Shown: positions 1 through 9,209, counted from the first letter of the stretch. The stretch: DNA of 64,000 bases from Alphaproteobacteria bacterium (GCA_021774695.1 JAJFIU010000162.1:62001-126000); one strand, 5' to 3'. A program made the numbers and translations. Notes: generated from the letters alone by a model not told the origin.

Positions 1-1
1 C

Positions 2-1144
2 GACATAAAGCAACTTCGTGGTCAGGCTTTTTCCGTAGCTCAGAAGCCTCCCAGCACCGAAATCCCTGACGCAATCTGCGAAACCGCCGCGCGGCTGGTG
101 TTGGTAAACGGTCGTTTTGACGTAGAGCGAAGCAACTTCGGCGACCTGCTACAAGCAATGTCTATTCGCCCAATAGCCAATCATCTGATGGCAAACAATG
201 ACCGCGCCAATGAATTGCATAGCGGCAGCGACGCACTTACGGTTTTGAACACTGCTTTGATGCGGGATGGGTTAGTTTTTTCAGTGCCTGCAGGCGTTGA
301 AATAGAAGAGCCTATCGAGATTGTCCACCTGATGTCCGGTGCAGACGGCGCGGCCGCCCATGTGCGACATCTTATTGAATTGGGCGAAGGTGCAAAGGCT
401 ACGATCCTGGAGCGGTTTGTCGGTGATGAAAGCACCTACTGGTTCAATTCCGTGCTGCAAGCCCGGGTTGCCGAAGGGGCTGCACTCAACCATTACCGCC
501 TGCAAACAGAAGGCCCGCAGGCCATTCATACCGCCAAAGCTGTTGTTAGTGTCGGCGCTGGCGGAAACTATAATGCCTGTAATATCTCGCTCGGGGCATC
601 GCTATCGCGGTTTGATGCCGAGGTGAGACTATTGGTTGACGGGGCAAACGCCACAATCGACGGGGTAGCGCTAGCGGCCAGCCGCCAAAGCCATGACATG
701 CTGGTTCATGTGGACCACCGGATGCCAACAACCACCAGCGATCAGGTTTTCCGCACCGTTGCAGATGCGCTGGGTAAAAGCTCTTTCCAGGGCAAAATTA
801 CAGTCGCTGTGGGTGCCCAACAAACCCTGGCTGACCAGTCTTTCAAGGCACTGTTGCTGGCCCGCACGGCGGAAGCTAACGCCAAACCCGAGCTTGAGAT
901 ATATGCTGACGATGTAAAATGCAGCCACGGCGCCACAATCGGCGAACTGGATGCAAAGGCAATGTTTTACCTGATGTCACGGGGTATTGACCCAGCCACC
1001 GCGAGGCAGATGCTGGTGGAAGCTTTCACGGACGACGCGCTTGAGCGCATCGATAACGCGAGTGTTGCAGACGCTTTCCGCGACCGTATCAAAAGTTGGA
1101 TGATGGCACATGCGCCGACACAGCTTGAGAAAGATGTCGCCTGA
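2..1144 (+). CDS. sufD: SufD, Fe-S cluster scaffold subunit (5' end outside window)
   Basis: SufD is a subunit of the cytoplasmic SufBCD complex, on which Fe-S clusters are built. The reading frame is open from base 2, so the gene starts upstream of the window; an internal GTG at 98 is not the start. About 380 residues are visible. They carry the SufB/SufD beta-helix core and the C-terminal stretch SHGATIGELD followed by FYLMSRGI, which is typical of the family. Its TGA overlaps the ATG of sufS (TGATG), so the two are translationally coupled. sufT and sufA follow, which supports the call. SufB would also match the core, but sufS directly downstream fits SufD better. Confidence 0.95.
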   Translation, partial: DIKQLRGQAFSVAQKPPSTEIPDAICETAARLVLVNGRFDVERSNFGDLLQAMSIRPIANHLMANNDRANELHSGSDALTVLNTALMRDGLVFSVPAGVEIEEPIEIVHLMSGADGAAAHVRHLIELGEGAKATILERFVGDESTYWFNSVLQARVAEGAALNHYRLQTEGPQAIHTAKAVVSVGAGGNYNACNISLGASLSRFDAEVRLLVDGANATIDGVALAASRQSHDMLVHVDHRMPTTTSDQVFRTVADALGKSSFQGKITVAVGAQQTLADQSFKALLLARTAEANAKPELEIYADDVKCSHGATIGELDAKAMFYLMSRGIDPATARQMLVEAFTDDALERIDNASVADAFRDRIKSWMMAHAPTQLEKDVA

Positions 1145-2412
1145 TGTCGGACACCGCTAAAAATATCAACCCGGCGCCTCAATTGGCACCAACGCCTTTG
1201 GACGTAGCGGCAATTCGCGCTGATTTTCCAATTTTCAGCCAAACGGTATATGGGAAACCACTAACGTTCCTCGATTCCGCTGCCAGCGCCCAAAAACCAA
1301 GTGTGGTCATCGAGGCGGAAAAAGACCTGTATGAGCATTATTACGCCAACATCCACCGCGGCGTATACAAGTTCAGTCAAGACGCGACCGAAGCTTACGA
1401 GCAAACCCGCGAGACGGTTCGCACTTTTATAAACGCGCGTAGGTCGCGAGAATGTATTTTTGTGCGCGGTGCCACCGAGGGCATTAATCTGGTTGCTCAA
1501 ACCTGGGGCAGACACAATATCGCTGAGGGCGATGAAATTATCCTGTCGGAGCTAGAGCACCACTCGAACATCGTTCCCTGGCAAATGTTGGCCGAGGAAA
1601 AAGGCGCCTCTATCAGGGTGATCCCGCTTCTGGATGACGGCTCGGTGGACATGGAAACCTACGCCTCGCTATTGAGCGAGCGCACAAAACTGGTCGCGGT
1701 TGCCCATATTTCCAATGCTATCGGTACTCATTTGCCGGTGGAGGAAATTATTCGCGCAGCCCACGCAGTTGGCGCAAAAGTGTTGATAGACGGGTGTCAG
1801 GCCGCACCGCACTGCCCCATTGACGTTCAGGCACTGGACGCAGATTTTTATGTCTTTTCAGCGCACAAAGTTTACGGCCCGACCGGCATAGGCGTGCTGT
1901 ACGGCAAAAAAGCATTGCTGGACGAAATGCCGCCATGGCAGGGCGGCGGCGACATGATCTCAACCGTTACCTTTGCCAAAACAACTTACAATGACCTACC
2001 GCACAAATTTGAAGCCGGCACACCGAACATCGCGGGCGGCATTGCATTTCGCCATGCGCTCGACTATGTCAGTGCCATTGGATTTGACCGTATCGCCGCT
2101 CACGAAGTTGACCTGCGTGACTATACCACCAGCCAGTTGCAAGGCTCGAACAGCGTTCGGTTGATCGGCACGGCAGAAGGCAAAGGCGCAATTATCAGCT
2201 TTGTGATGGAGCAAGCCCACCCGCACGATATAGGCACAATCCTTGACCGCCAGGGCATTGCAATACGGGCCGGCCATCACTGTGCGCAACCGCTGATGGA
2301 CCGGTTTGATATTCCTGGTACTGTTCGTGCCAGCTTTGGTATTTATAATGACCGCAATGACGTTGACAGGCTGATAGAGGGCCTGAAAAAAGTAGTGGAT
2401 ATTTTCGGATGA
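1144..2412 (+). CDS. sufS: SufS, PLP-dependent cysteine desulfurase
   Basis: Class-V aminotransferase-fold enzyme that takes sulfur from cysteine, giving alanine and a persulfide for Fe-S assembly. At 422 residues it is slightly longer than usual because of a 20-residue N-terminal extension. The PLP lysine is K242 in FSAHKVYGPTG, and the persulfide cysteine is C380 in RAGHHCAQP, the group II (SufS) arrangement. The ATG overlaps the sufD stop, and its own stop overlaps the sufT ATG (ATGA), so it sits in a tightly coupled operon. No SufE gene is visible in this part of the operon; the sulfur acceptor may be elsewhere. Confidence 0.97.
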   Translation: MSDTAKNINPAPQLAPTPLDVAAIRADFPIFSQTVYGKPLTFLDSAASAQKPSVVIEAEKDLYEHYYANIHRGVYKFSQDATEAYEQTRETVRTFINARRSRECIFVRGATEGINLVAQTWGRHNIAEGDEIILSELEHHSNIVPWQMLAEEKGASIRVIPLLDDGSVDMETYASLLSERTKLVAVAHISNAIGTHLPVEEIIRAAHAVGAKVLIDGCQAAPHCPIDVQALDADFYVFSAHKVYGPTGIGVLYGKKALLDEMPPWQGGGDMISTVTFAKTTYNDLPHKFEAGTPNIAGGIAFRHALDYVSAIGFDRIAAHEVDLRDYTTSQLQGSNSVRLIGTAEGKGAIISFVMEQAHPHDIGTILDRQGIAIRAGHHCAQPLMDRFDIPGTVRASFGIYNDRNDVDRLIEGLKKVVDIFG

Positions 2413-2936
2413 CGGACGAAAGCAAAAGAGATGTTTTGGATGTGGCGACCAAGGATGTGCCGCCGGAAAACCAACCAAAAAACATTGAGCGCCCGATGGT
2501 AAGCCCGCAGGAAGGCGCCTATTTTCTGGACAAGTTTCTCGACCAAAAAGCCGACTCTGAGTCGGCGGAGTCGGATGGCGATTCGCCAAATGGATCAGAC
2601 GAGACTACTGCCGCACCTGCGCCTTCTACGCCCGAAGAGCTTCAAGGCAATATCGTTACGGCGCTGCAGGAAATATATGACCCGGAAATTCCGGTAAACA
2701 TCTATGAGTTGGGTTTGATTTATTCAGTTGACGTTGCAACGGACTTTTCAACTCGGGTAACCATGACACTCACCACACCTCACTGCCCGGTCGCAGAATC
2801 TATGCCCGGCGAAGTAGAATTAAAAGTTAGTTCGGTCAACGGTGTTAACGGCGTTCAGGTTGACCTTGTTTGGGAACCACCGTGGGAAATGTCCATGATG
2901 TCTGATGAAGCACGACTTGAACTCGGTTTGTTGTAA
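2409..2936 (+). CDS. sufT: SufT, MIP18/DUF59-family Fe-S assembly factor
   Basis: A 175-residue protein. Its C-terminal ~105 residues are the DUF59/MIP18 domain, seen in EIYDPEIPVNIYELGLIY and the TLTTPHCP motif with its conserved cysteine, ending in DLVWEPPW and ARLELGLL. The N-terminal ~70 residues are acidic, low-complexity and probably disordered. Family members act as auxiliary factors in Fe-S maturation. The start overlaps the sufS stop by four bases, and its end is followed within 14 bases by sufA, so it belongs to the operon. The long acidic N-terminus is the only odd feature. Confidence 0.9.
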   Translation: MTDESKRDVLDVATKDVPPENQPKNIERPMVSPQEGAYFLDKFLDQKADSESAESDGDSPNGSDETTAAPAPSTPEELQGNIVTALQEIYDPEIPVNIYELGLIYSVDVATDFSTRVTMTLTTPHCPVAESMPGEVELKVSSVNGVNGVQVDLVWEPPWEMSMMSDEARLELGLL

Positions 2937-2949
2937 AGGAGTATCAGCG

Positions 2950-3279
2950 ATGAAATCAGCGATTGAAATTACCGACAAGGCAGCCAATCACATTCGCGCG
3001 CTTTTGGCAAAAAATGCAGATGCAATCGGCATCAAACTTGGCACCGAAACCCACGGCTGTTCAGGGCTTGGTTATACTGTGGACTATCTGTCCGCCGCTG
3101 ACCCCGAGTGCGAAATGGTGGAAGACAAAGGCGTTAAGGTTTTTGTCGACCGCAAGTCACTTTTGTTTTTGCTGGGCACGCAGATGGACTGGGAAGACAC
3201 CATGTTTTCCACCGGGTTCAAATTCACCAACCCTAACGAAAAAGGCCGCTGTGGCTGCGGCGAAAGCTTCCATACATAG
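2950..3279 (+). CDS. sufA: SufA/IscA-family A-type Fe-S carrier
   Basis: A 109-residue HesB/IscA-fold protein. The three cluster-ligand cysteines are present: C37 in HGCSGLGY, and C101 and C103 in the C-terminal CGCGESF. It is expected to receive clusters from SufBCD and pass them to apo-proteins. The start is ATG at 2950, preceded by AAAGGAG about eight bases upstream. A longer open frame from 2905 overlaps sufT and lacks a ribosome site, so it is rejected. It is the last gene of the suf operon here; arfB converges on it 30 bases downstream. Confidence 0.95.
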   Translation: MKSAIEITDKAANHIRALLAKNADAIGIKLGTETHGCSGLGYTVDYLSAADPECEMVEDKGVKVFVDRKSLLFLLGTQMDWEDTMFSTGFKFTNPNEKGRCGCGESFHT

Positions 3280-3309
3280 AGCCGAGAGCAACGAGCAGGT
3301 GTGTGCGCC

Positions 3310-3732
3310 TTAATCGTCGCGCGTTACCTTGCCGCGGGTCTTTTTCCTACCACCGACAATTTTTTTATCCGTCAGCCGTCGTAGTTTGGACGATTTTGAT
3401 GGGCGAGTTTTGACTCTATAAACCGGTTTCACGGCTGCTTTCTTCAACAGATCAGCCAACCGCTCCAGCGCATCACGCCGATTTTCACCTTGGGTGCGAA
3501 ACCGGTTGGCAGTCAGTACCAACACACCGTCGCGCGTTAGTTTTTTGCCCGCGACTGTGCTGAGGCGAATAAGCATTTTCTCATCGATATCAGTCGATTT
3601 TTTGGCGTCAAACCGCAGCTGAACCGCTGTCGCCACCTTATTGACATTTTGCCCCCCCGGCCCAGCCGAACGAATAAAGCTGAGCTGAATTTCGCGCTCA
3701 TCAATAATGATATTCGGGGTGATTTCCAGCAT
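3310..3732 (-). CDS. arfB: ArfB (YaeJ), stalled-ribosome rescue hydrolase
   Basis: A 140-residue release-factor-like protein, matching the family length. The GGQ motif is at residues 26-28 in SAGPGGQNVNK, the catalytic loop that hydrolyses peptidyl-tRNA. The C-terminal tail is strongly basic (TRPSKSSKLRRLTDKK, then GGRKKTRGK), as needed to enter the empty mRNA channel of a stalled ribosome. The start is the ATG of MLEITPNI at 3732; the frame is open 19 codons further, but those residues do not resemble the family. It stands alone, convergent to the suf operon. Confidence 0.95.
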   Translation of the reverse strand: MLEITPNIIIDEREIQLSFIRSAGPGGQNVNKVATAVQLRFDAKKSTDIDEKMLIRLSTVAGKKLTRDGVLVLTANRFRTQGENRRDALERLADLLKKAAVKPVYRVKTRPSKSSKLRRLTDKKIVGGRKKTRGKVTRDD

Positions 3733-3890
3733 ACGCCAACCATACCAGTTGCGCCCAGTTCTGCAACGGTGGTGGCTGGTGCCAGGCACCTCGTCCCTAT
3801 CTATAGTTCAATTACAAATTATACCGCGAGGACACCAAGTGGCATTTTACCGCGGATATGTTATTGTCTCGTCAAGATGGAGAAAACACC

Positions 3891-4307
3891 ATGCGCAACC
3901 TATCGCTAGCAATTTTGATTAGCACTTTTTTGGCCATGCCTTCTTACTCGGCAGCAGATGAAACCCCCGTAGCCGATGACCAGGCCAAAATTGAGCGGCT
4001 GGAACTAGAGGTAAAACAACTCACTGAAGAATTACAGAGGGTACAGATGCAATATATCGCACTGCAAACCCAACTGGACAGTGTTCGAAATATTATAGGC
4101 AATAAAACCGATATAACTCTCAACGACGGTGAAGATGTTGACAAACAGCTATGTCTGACAAGACTTTTGGAATTAAATGAAACCAACGCAAAGTTGAAAA
4201 GTCTTGGCTATACCGATCAACATCCGGATATGAAAAACATTAATAGGAACATTGAATCGCATATGCTTGAATGCGGGCAATCTGGCGACAAGCCTTTTGA
4301 TGGCTAA
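3891..4307 (+). CDS. Small exported coiled-coil protein, unknown function
   Basis: A 138-residue product, not recognised. It starts with a clear signal peptide (MRNLSLAILISTFLAMPSYSAADE, likely cleaved after the SA of YSA). A heptad-rich helix with leucine, glutamate and glutamine follows at about residues 35-70 (KIERLELEVKQLTEELQR), then a C-terminal region with two cysteines that could form a disulfide in the periplasm. The ATG at 3891 is preceded by GGAG in AGATGGAGAAAACACC. A longer frame from 3858 would bury the signal peptide. It is a single gene between arfB and an unrelated minus-strand gene. A periplasmic role is inferred only. Confidence 0.75.
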   Translation: MRNLSLAILISTFLAMPSYSAADETPVADDQAKIERLELEVKQLTEELQRVQMQYIALQTQLDSVRNIIGNKTDITLNDGEDVDKQLCLTRLLELNETNAKLKSLGYTDQHPDMKNINRNIESHMLECGQSGDKPFDG

Positions 4308-4443
4308 CCGACGGCATGGCTAACGCCTGAGCTTGTCCGCAAGCAGGGCGACCCATCCTTTCGGCTGATGGCATCTGACACAGAGGTGCGTTTATTGCTT
4401 TCATTGTGGGCCGAACCACGCTGCCACCCTGCAGTCAACTACG

Positions 4444-4815
4444 TCACGCGCCGACTACCCATTTGCGCGCACGGGCCAAACTACCGGTAACGAGCAAGTC
4501 AATATCTGATTTCTCAAGGGCTTTGCGATAGGCTACGCTCAAATCAACGATTGCCGGCAAGGTGGCCACGACAGCAATTTTGTTCCTACGCGTTATTTTA
4601 CTGGCGACATGATCCCTGACGGCCAACTCAATCACGTCATATTCCGAAACAACAATTTCAGTCACATCCAGATAATCAAAAATCTCGTATTGCATCCTAT
4701 CGAATCCAGGCCCCTCCCAAAATTTGATCGTGGCTTCCAGAATATCCTCATAGGTGCATTTGCCGCTAAAGTGGACGCAGACACCAGCTGGTTCGTAATT
4801 TATAACATAAGACAA
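4444..4815 (-). CDS. Small STAS/SpoIIAA-like protein, hypothetical
   Basis: A 123-residue soluble protein, predicted alpha/beta. The spacing of strands and helices (INYEPAGVCVHFSGKCTYED, then YEIFDYLDVTEI) is reminiscent of the SpoIIAA-like/STAS-related small proteins of Proteobacteria, but no diagnostic motif is visible and the match is by general resemblance. It has no signal peptide or membrane segment. It stands alone, downstream of the haem operon on the same strand but separated by 132 bases, so it is probably transcribed separately. Confidence 0.6.
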   Translation of the reverse strand: MSYVINYEPAGVCVHFSGKCTYEDILEATIKFWEGPGFDRMQYEIFDYLDVTEIVVSEYDVIELAVRDHVASKITRRNKIAVVATLPAIVDLSVAYRKALEKSDIDLLVTGSLARARKWVVGA

Positions 4816-4947
4816 AGTGACCCCCCGCAGTCAAATCATGCTTTGTTCGCAAACTATAGTTCCTTAAAACAATTTTTACAGGTGTCAATTTTTTGAGTCC
4901 GCCCACTACGCGCTGTAAACCCAAAAAAGTGCGACCAGACAATAGTG

Positions 4948-6297
4948 CTACCGCGCCGGGTTGTCGGCCAGTAATGCGATGGTGCTGTCGGCTTCAAACG
5001 CCTGATTAGGCTTGATAACAACGGGCCTGGCCGACCATTCCAAACTGTCAAAGCTACTGCAAGACGAACAGAGCGGTGACCATCCTTTCGGCTGAAACCC
5101 GCACTCGCCGCACTGCCAGTGCGCGCCGTCGCTCGCATGTTTTAACGCGGTCTCGATGGGGTCTGGGTCTTCCTTGAGCACATGAGCCAAAGCCAGGCGG
5201 TATTGCCACGCTGCCCTCGACGGGGCCTCTTTCAGCAATGCCTCAAGCACCGGTTTAACCGCCTCATACTGGCCTGCGTCCATCATGGCGTCCACAAGCA
5301 ACAGCTTTGCTTCCGGGTGGTCCGGTGACAGTTTCACAAGCGTCCTAACCCGCTTCAACCAATCGACCGCACTCTCCTGGGCGTCCAGTTCTTTGAAAGC
5401 TGCTGCCAAGGTCGGATGTGGTTCTTTTGCCCAGGCATCGGATATGATTTTGGTTGCCCGACCGGCGTTATTGTCGCCCAGCTCAAGCCGCGCCAGTGCA
5501 ACGGTGGCCGGGGTAAAGGCTGGTCTATGGCTGATCGCTTTCTTCAGTGCCTTTCGCGCAAGTGCTTTGTCGCCTTTTAACTTCAATTCAGTTGCTTCGG
5601 CGTAAGCGATAGCGCCGCGATGCTGCGCAATTTGAGGCTTATCAAGCAAGTTTTCTTTGGAGACTTTATCCAGCGCGGCTTCAGCCTCGCGCCAGTTGCC
5701 AGCGAAAACCTCCAGCGCAAACAGGGTTTTCAACACCCACGGACTTTTGCGGTTTTCCTCAAAGGTAAGCCGCGCTATTCGCAAGGCTTCATTCTCGTGC
5801 CCCGTGCGCCGGGCTTCCACAAGCAAGCCACGCAAGCCAAGCAGCCGACCATCTTCAGTGTCTTCCAGTTCTGAGTAGCGTTTCGACGCCGCGACAAAAT
5901 CACCACTTCTGGTCGCTGCCTCAGCCGCAATCAGATGCACCATTGGTTGCGGCGGCAGCAAAACTTCAGCGCGCTCAACTAACGTTCGGGCAAGTTTGGG
6001 ATCACCAGCGGAAAGTGCGACTAGCGACTGGTTGAGCATTTTAAAACCGCGGCGTTGGCGTTTGATAACCTGATTGCTGCCAAAAACCGGCATATCCCGC
6101 CGCAGCCAGCCGATAAGCCACACTGCCGCAGCCGAACCAGCAGCGATCAGTACAAAAATAAGTGTTAATGCAGCAAAACTGGTGTCAATTTCAAAGGCTT
6201 GAAACCGGACAGTAACTGCGCCCGGGTGGTCCGCCAGCCATGCCGCAGCGGCGGCAAGTCCAAGCACAACCAAAAACCAGATCGCCAGACGAATCAA
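4948..6297 (-). CDS. hemY: HemY-like membrane-anchored TPR protein with C-terminal zinc ribbon
   Basis: A 449-residue protein named HemY after its operon position; it is not the protoporphyrinogen oxidase of that name. Two hydrophobic segments lie in the first 70 residues (about 4-22 and 42-65), followed by helical TPR-like repeats to residue ~385. A zinc-ribbon/rubredoxin-like knuckle follows: C396-x2-C399 and C410-x2-C413 in CGECGFQPKGWSPLCSSC. The overall plan (membrane anchor, TPRs, terminal metal ribbon) resembles LapB. The start ATG overlaps the stop of the Mic60 gene (ATGA). It is the last gene of the hem operon; a scaffold role in the inner membrane is inferred. Confidence 0.85.
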   Translation of the reverse strand: MIRLAIWFLVVLGLAAAAAWLADHPGAVTVRFQAFEIDTSFAALTLIFVLIAAGSAAAVWLIGWLRRDMPVFGSNQVIKRQRRGFKMLNQSLVALSAGDPKLARTLVERAEVLLPPQPMVHLIAAEAATRSGDFVAASKRYSELEDTEDGRLLGLRGLLVEARRTGHENEALRIARLTFEENRKSPWVLKTLFALEVFAGNWREAEAALDKVSKENLLDKPQIAQHRGAIAYAEATELKLKGDKALARKALKKAISHRPAFTPATVALARLELGDNNAGRATKIISDAWAKEPHPTLAAAFKELDAQESAVDWLKRVRTLVKLSPDHPEAKLLLVDAMMDAGQYEAVKPVLEALLKEAPSRAAWQYRLALAHVLKEDPDPIETALKHASDGAHWQCGECGFQPKGWSPLCSSCSSFDSLEWSARPVVIKPNQAFEADSTIALLADNPAR

Positions 6298-7505
6298 CGG
6301 GCATCTCCGGTCGTAGAAGCTGAAATTTTACGAAGTAATCGGTCGAAAGCCGCGAGAACATCACGGTGTGCGATGGCCTTTTGTTTCCAGTCTGCGATAG
6401 CCTCAGCGCCGCTGCTTGGCAGCTCGTCCAGTGCCGTCAACGCCCCGTCCAAATCTCGCACCGCCAACCGTTTTTCAGCCGTTAGCAAAACCGCGTCAAA
6501 GCCCACGGCATTTTCGTCGGTACGGCGCACGGTGAAAAGCGAAGCGAGCAAGCTACCATCAGCTTTTTCCTGTGCTTTCTTCGCCGCACTAGCTACGGCA
6601 TCGAAGGACCGTGTGAGGTTCTCAAATGGTTCAATGCCCTGCTGATTGGCCGCTAAAACCGCCACATCAGCGCCAATCAACTGTTGGTCAAGGGCGGGCA
6701 GTTCAGCAATATCAAGCCGGATTGCGTCCAGCTCTCCTCCAAGCGGTGATCCAGCAAGCGCACGGTCCTTGAGGCGACCCAAAACCAGCAGCAACCTTCC
6801 ACGCGGCGATACATCGAGCGCCCCAGCCTGCATTTGCACCACGGCGGCCTCGAGCAACGCCAGTTTGGTTTTCAATTGATTTGTCTCGGCTCTGGCCAGT
6901 GCGATTGAACCCGTTAGCCCAGTGATCTCCGGGTCATCGGAACCAGATAATGCAGCAAGCCGGGCAACTTCACCGGTTATTTCTGTGAGCCTTGCCTCCA
7001 GCTGTTGCACGGCTTGCGAACTTGCTCCGGCGTCGACATTTATCCGACCTGGTTGCCCCGCGATTAGCGCAACATCGTCGCCTATTTGTTTGCGCGCCGC
7101 TGTTGCCTCGTTGAGTTGGGTAGTGTGCTCGGCTAGCAGCTCCTGAAAACGGGAAACAGTTACATCCAATTCAGACAGCTGGCTTGCCAGCGCCGCCATA
7201 TTTGCCTCAGTAGCCTGGTTCGGTCCGGCTTCGACTATAGTCGGCGTGACAGGCGCGAGAATTCCCATCGATCGCAGACCCTCTGCGCCGTAGGGAGCAG
7301 CAAAAACACCACCGATGAAAGCCGCCAACAGGCCAGCGCTAATCCAGCCTGCTTTGCTACTTTTTGGCTTTGCTACGGATACCTCTTCAACGGTTTTCAC
7401 AGGCTCAGCCTGCGGCGACGGCTTGGGGTCAACACTCGGGTCTTCGATAATTTCCGCATCGATCACATCTGGTTCAGAGCTTGGGTCGTCTTTTTTGTTC
7501 GCCAT
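6294..7505 (-). CDS. Alphaproteobacterial Mic60/mitofilin homologue
   Basis: A 403-residue inner-membrane protein. Residues 1-50 are acidic and proline-rich and cytoplasmic. One transmembrane helix lies around 53-72 (AGWISAGLLAAFIGGVFAAP). A long helical coiled-coil region follows (about 100-240), then a C-terminal helical mitofilin-like domain. The position between hemD and hemY is the recognised location of the alphaproteobacterial Mic60 gene (COG4223), which is related to the mitochondrial crista-junction protein. It is likely to contact outer-membrane proteins and shape the inner membrane. Coupled by overlap to hemY, 19 bases after hemD. Confidence 0.88.
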   Translation of the reverse strand: MANKKDDPSSEPDVIDAEIIEDPSVDPKPSPQAEPVKTVEEVSVAKPKSSKAGWISAGLLAAFIGGVFAAPYGAEGLRSMGILAPVTPTIVEAGPNQATEANMAALASQLSELDVTVSRFQELLAEHTTQLNEATAARKQIGDDVALIAGQPGRINVDAGASSQAVQQLEARLTEITGEVARLAALSGSDDPEITGLTGSIALARAETNQLKTKLALLEAAVVQMQAGALDVSPRGRLLLVLGRLKDRALAGSPLGGELDAIRLDIAELPALDQQLIGADVAVLAANQQGIEPFENLTRSFDAVASAAKKAQEKADGSLLASLFTVRRTDENAVGFDAVLLTAEKRLAVRDLDGALTALDELPSSGAEAIADWKQKAIAHRDVLAAFDRLLRKISASTTGDAR

Positions 7506-7524
7506 TGATGGTTTCCTGGCTATC

Positions 7525-8235
7525 TCACGATTTTTTGGCCGCGCCTAACATGCTAAACATGGCCTTCTCTGTAGGGATCACTGCATATTCCTTGCTTTGC
7601 CATGGTCCCAGCAAATTATCCGCAACTCGCGTTGACAGACACAAGGCATCCAGGCTTCTCAGCCAATCTGACCGCCCGTATTCAGCCACCACTTCTTCAA
7701 AGATGGTGGCACTACGCGGAGAATAAAAGAGTGCAATGTCAATTCCGCCTTCGTCGAGCGCTTCCTGGACACCAACACTCAAGCCGCGCACGGCTCTGGT
7801 TTGGTAGGTAACGGTATTTTCCGCATCCAGACCTTCATTCTTTAAAACATCACAAATATTGTAGGAAAGATTGGTTCCACACAGATGGGTATATTTGCGT
7901 TTTTCCGTCAGCCCGCACTCAAGCAGTAAGGGTACAAGCTGTCTCGCGGTTCCGGGGCCAACCGTTACATTCGTGAAGCCTAAACTTCGTGCCTCCTCGG
8001 CTGTTTTCTCGCCGACGGCAAAAACCGGTCGTTCCTTATCGCCAATATTTACCAGGCCCATTTTGACGCCGTTCTTGCTGGTAACAATAACACTGCGATT
8101 GTCTTCTGGTAGCTCGAAAGAAACCGGTTCGACCCGAATAACCGGCGCCATTACCACCCGGTGCCCCATTGCTTCCAATTTTTCAGCTGTTTGCATCGCC
8201 TCATCGATTGGACGGGTAATCAAAATTGTACTCAT
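7525..8235 (-). CDS. hemD: Uroporphyrinogen-III synthase HemD
   Basis: A 236-residue two-domain enzyme that closes and inverts ring D of hydroxymethylbilane to give uroporphyrinogen III. The N-terminus (MSTILITRPIDEAMQTAEKL) and the middle motifs SKNGV, FAVGEKTAEEA and the later YSPRSA are typical of this poorly conserved family. The identification is secured by context: its ATG overlaps the hemC stop by four bases (ATGA) and Mic60 follows. Cytoplasmic. Confidence 0.93.
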   Translation of the reverse strand: MSTILITRPIDEAMQTAEKLEAMGHRVVMAPVIRVEPVSFELPEDNRSVIVTSKNGVKMGLVNIGDKERPVFAVGEKTAEEARSLGFTNVTVGPGTARQLVPLLLECGLTEKRKYTHLCGTNLSYNICDVLKNEGLDAENTVTYQTRAVRGLSVGVQEALDEGGIDIALFYSPRSATIFEEVVAEYGRSDWLRSLDALCLSTRVADNLLGPWQSKEYAVIPTEKAMFSMLGAAKKS

Positions 8236-9209
8236 GAAATCTCCGCTTCAACCTGCGCCGCCAGATCATCAAAAAACTTCGAACCAGCGTCTGCCTTTAT
8301 TTGCTGGCCAAGCTCTGCGCCGAGTTTGACCGCCTCACTTGTAGATGCTGCCGCTGAACCGCCAGCCTGAAAAACAGCTTGCCCGTCGATCGACAACAAC
8401 ATCGCCTGCATGATAATCAAATTTCCTTGCCGTGTCGCGTGTGCAGCAATAGGAGTTCGACAAGACCCATCCAGGGCCGCCAGCAAAGCGCGCTCTGCCG
8501 CAACAGCCAGCGCAGTGTCTGTGTGATGAAGCGGCAACAACCGGGACGCCGTCCGCTCGTCGTCAATGCGGGTCTCTATTGTCACTGCGCCCTGCGCAGG
8601 TGCGGGCAAAAAATCTTCAAGGCTCAACTTCTCAGCTGCTGCAGATGCCATCGACAATCGGTTGAGCCCAGCGACCGCCAGGAAGGTTGCGTCTGCATCG
8701 CCGTCTTCAAGCTTGCGCAGCCGGGTCTGCACATTGCCACGGAAAGTTACAATCTTCAGGTCAGGTCGCAAACGCAGCGCCTGCGCCCTGCGCCGCAATG
8801 ATGCAGTGCCCACAACCGCACCTGTTGGCAAATCAAGAAAATGCGAAAACCGGGGGCTGATAAAAGCGTCACGCGGGTCCTCGCGCTCCAGAAAGGCTGA
8901 AAGCTCTAACCCAGGCGGCAGTGCGGTCGGCATATCCTTGCTTGAGTGCACGGCGCAATCAATCGACCCCGCCAGCAAGGCGTCTTCAATTTCCTTGGTG
9001 AAAAGGCCCTTACCGCCAGCATACATCAGATGACGATCAAGAATTCGATCACCGCTGGTTTTGATCACCACAATTTCAATAGTATTGGCAGATAGGTCGT
9101 CGTGCGCTGCAACCAACCGGGTGCGCACGTCTTCTGCCTGAGCCAACGCCAGCGGACTGCCCCTTGTTCCTATCTTCAGTTGGGTCCCTATCTTCAGTGC
9201 GGCGGCCAC
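8232..9209 (-). CDS. hemC: Porphobilinogen deaminase HemC (hydroxymethylbilane synthase)
   Basis: Joins four porphobilinogens into hydroxymethylbilane on a covalently bound dipyrromethane cofactor. The substrate-binding segments TSGD, VHSSKDMPT and GTASLRRRAQ are present, and the cofactor cysteine lies in DGSCRTPIA (residue 250 from this start). The start chosen is GTG at 9209, preceded by AAAGGGTAGGA; a TTG at 9239 in the same frame is the alternative. The N-terminus contains an in-frame repeat (LKIGTQLKIGTRG), from a 12-bp sequence repeated at 18-bp spacing (9169-9180 and 9187-9198). First gene of the hem operon, divergent from tsaD. Confidence 0.95.
   Translation of the reverse strand: MAAALKIGTQLKIGTRGSPLALAQAEDVRTRLVAAHDDLSANTIEIVVIKTSGDRILDRHLMYAGGKGLFTKEIEDALLAGSIDCAVHSSKDMPTALPPGLELSAFLEREDPRDAFISPRFSHFLDLPTGAVVGTASLRRRAQALRLRPDLKIVTFRGNVQTRLRKLEDGDADATFLAVAGLNRLSMASAAAEKLSLEDFLPAPAQGAVTIETRIDDERTASRLLPLHHTDTALAVAAERALLAALDGSCRTPIAAHATRQGNLIIMQAMLLSIDGQAVFQAGGSAAASTSEAVKLGAELGQQIKADAGSKFFDDLAAQVEAEIS

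Noticed and set aside
4353-5095. 16-bp identity (CCATCCTTTCGGCTGA) at 4353-4368 and 5080-5095, suggesting a duplicated hemY end
   Set aside because: One 16-bp match is about what chance gives in 64 kb, and translation of the 4308-4440 region shows no zinc-ribbon cysteines.
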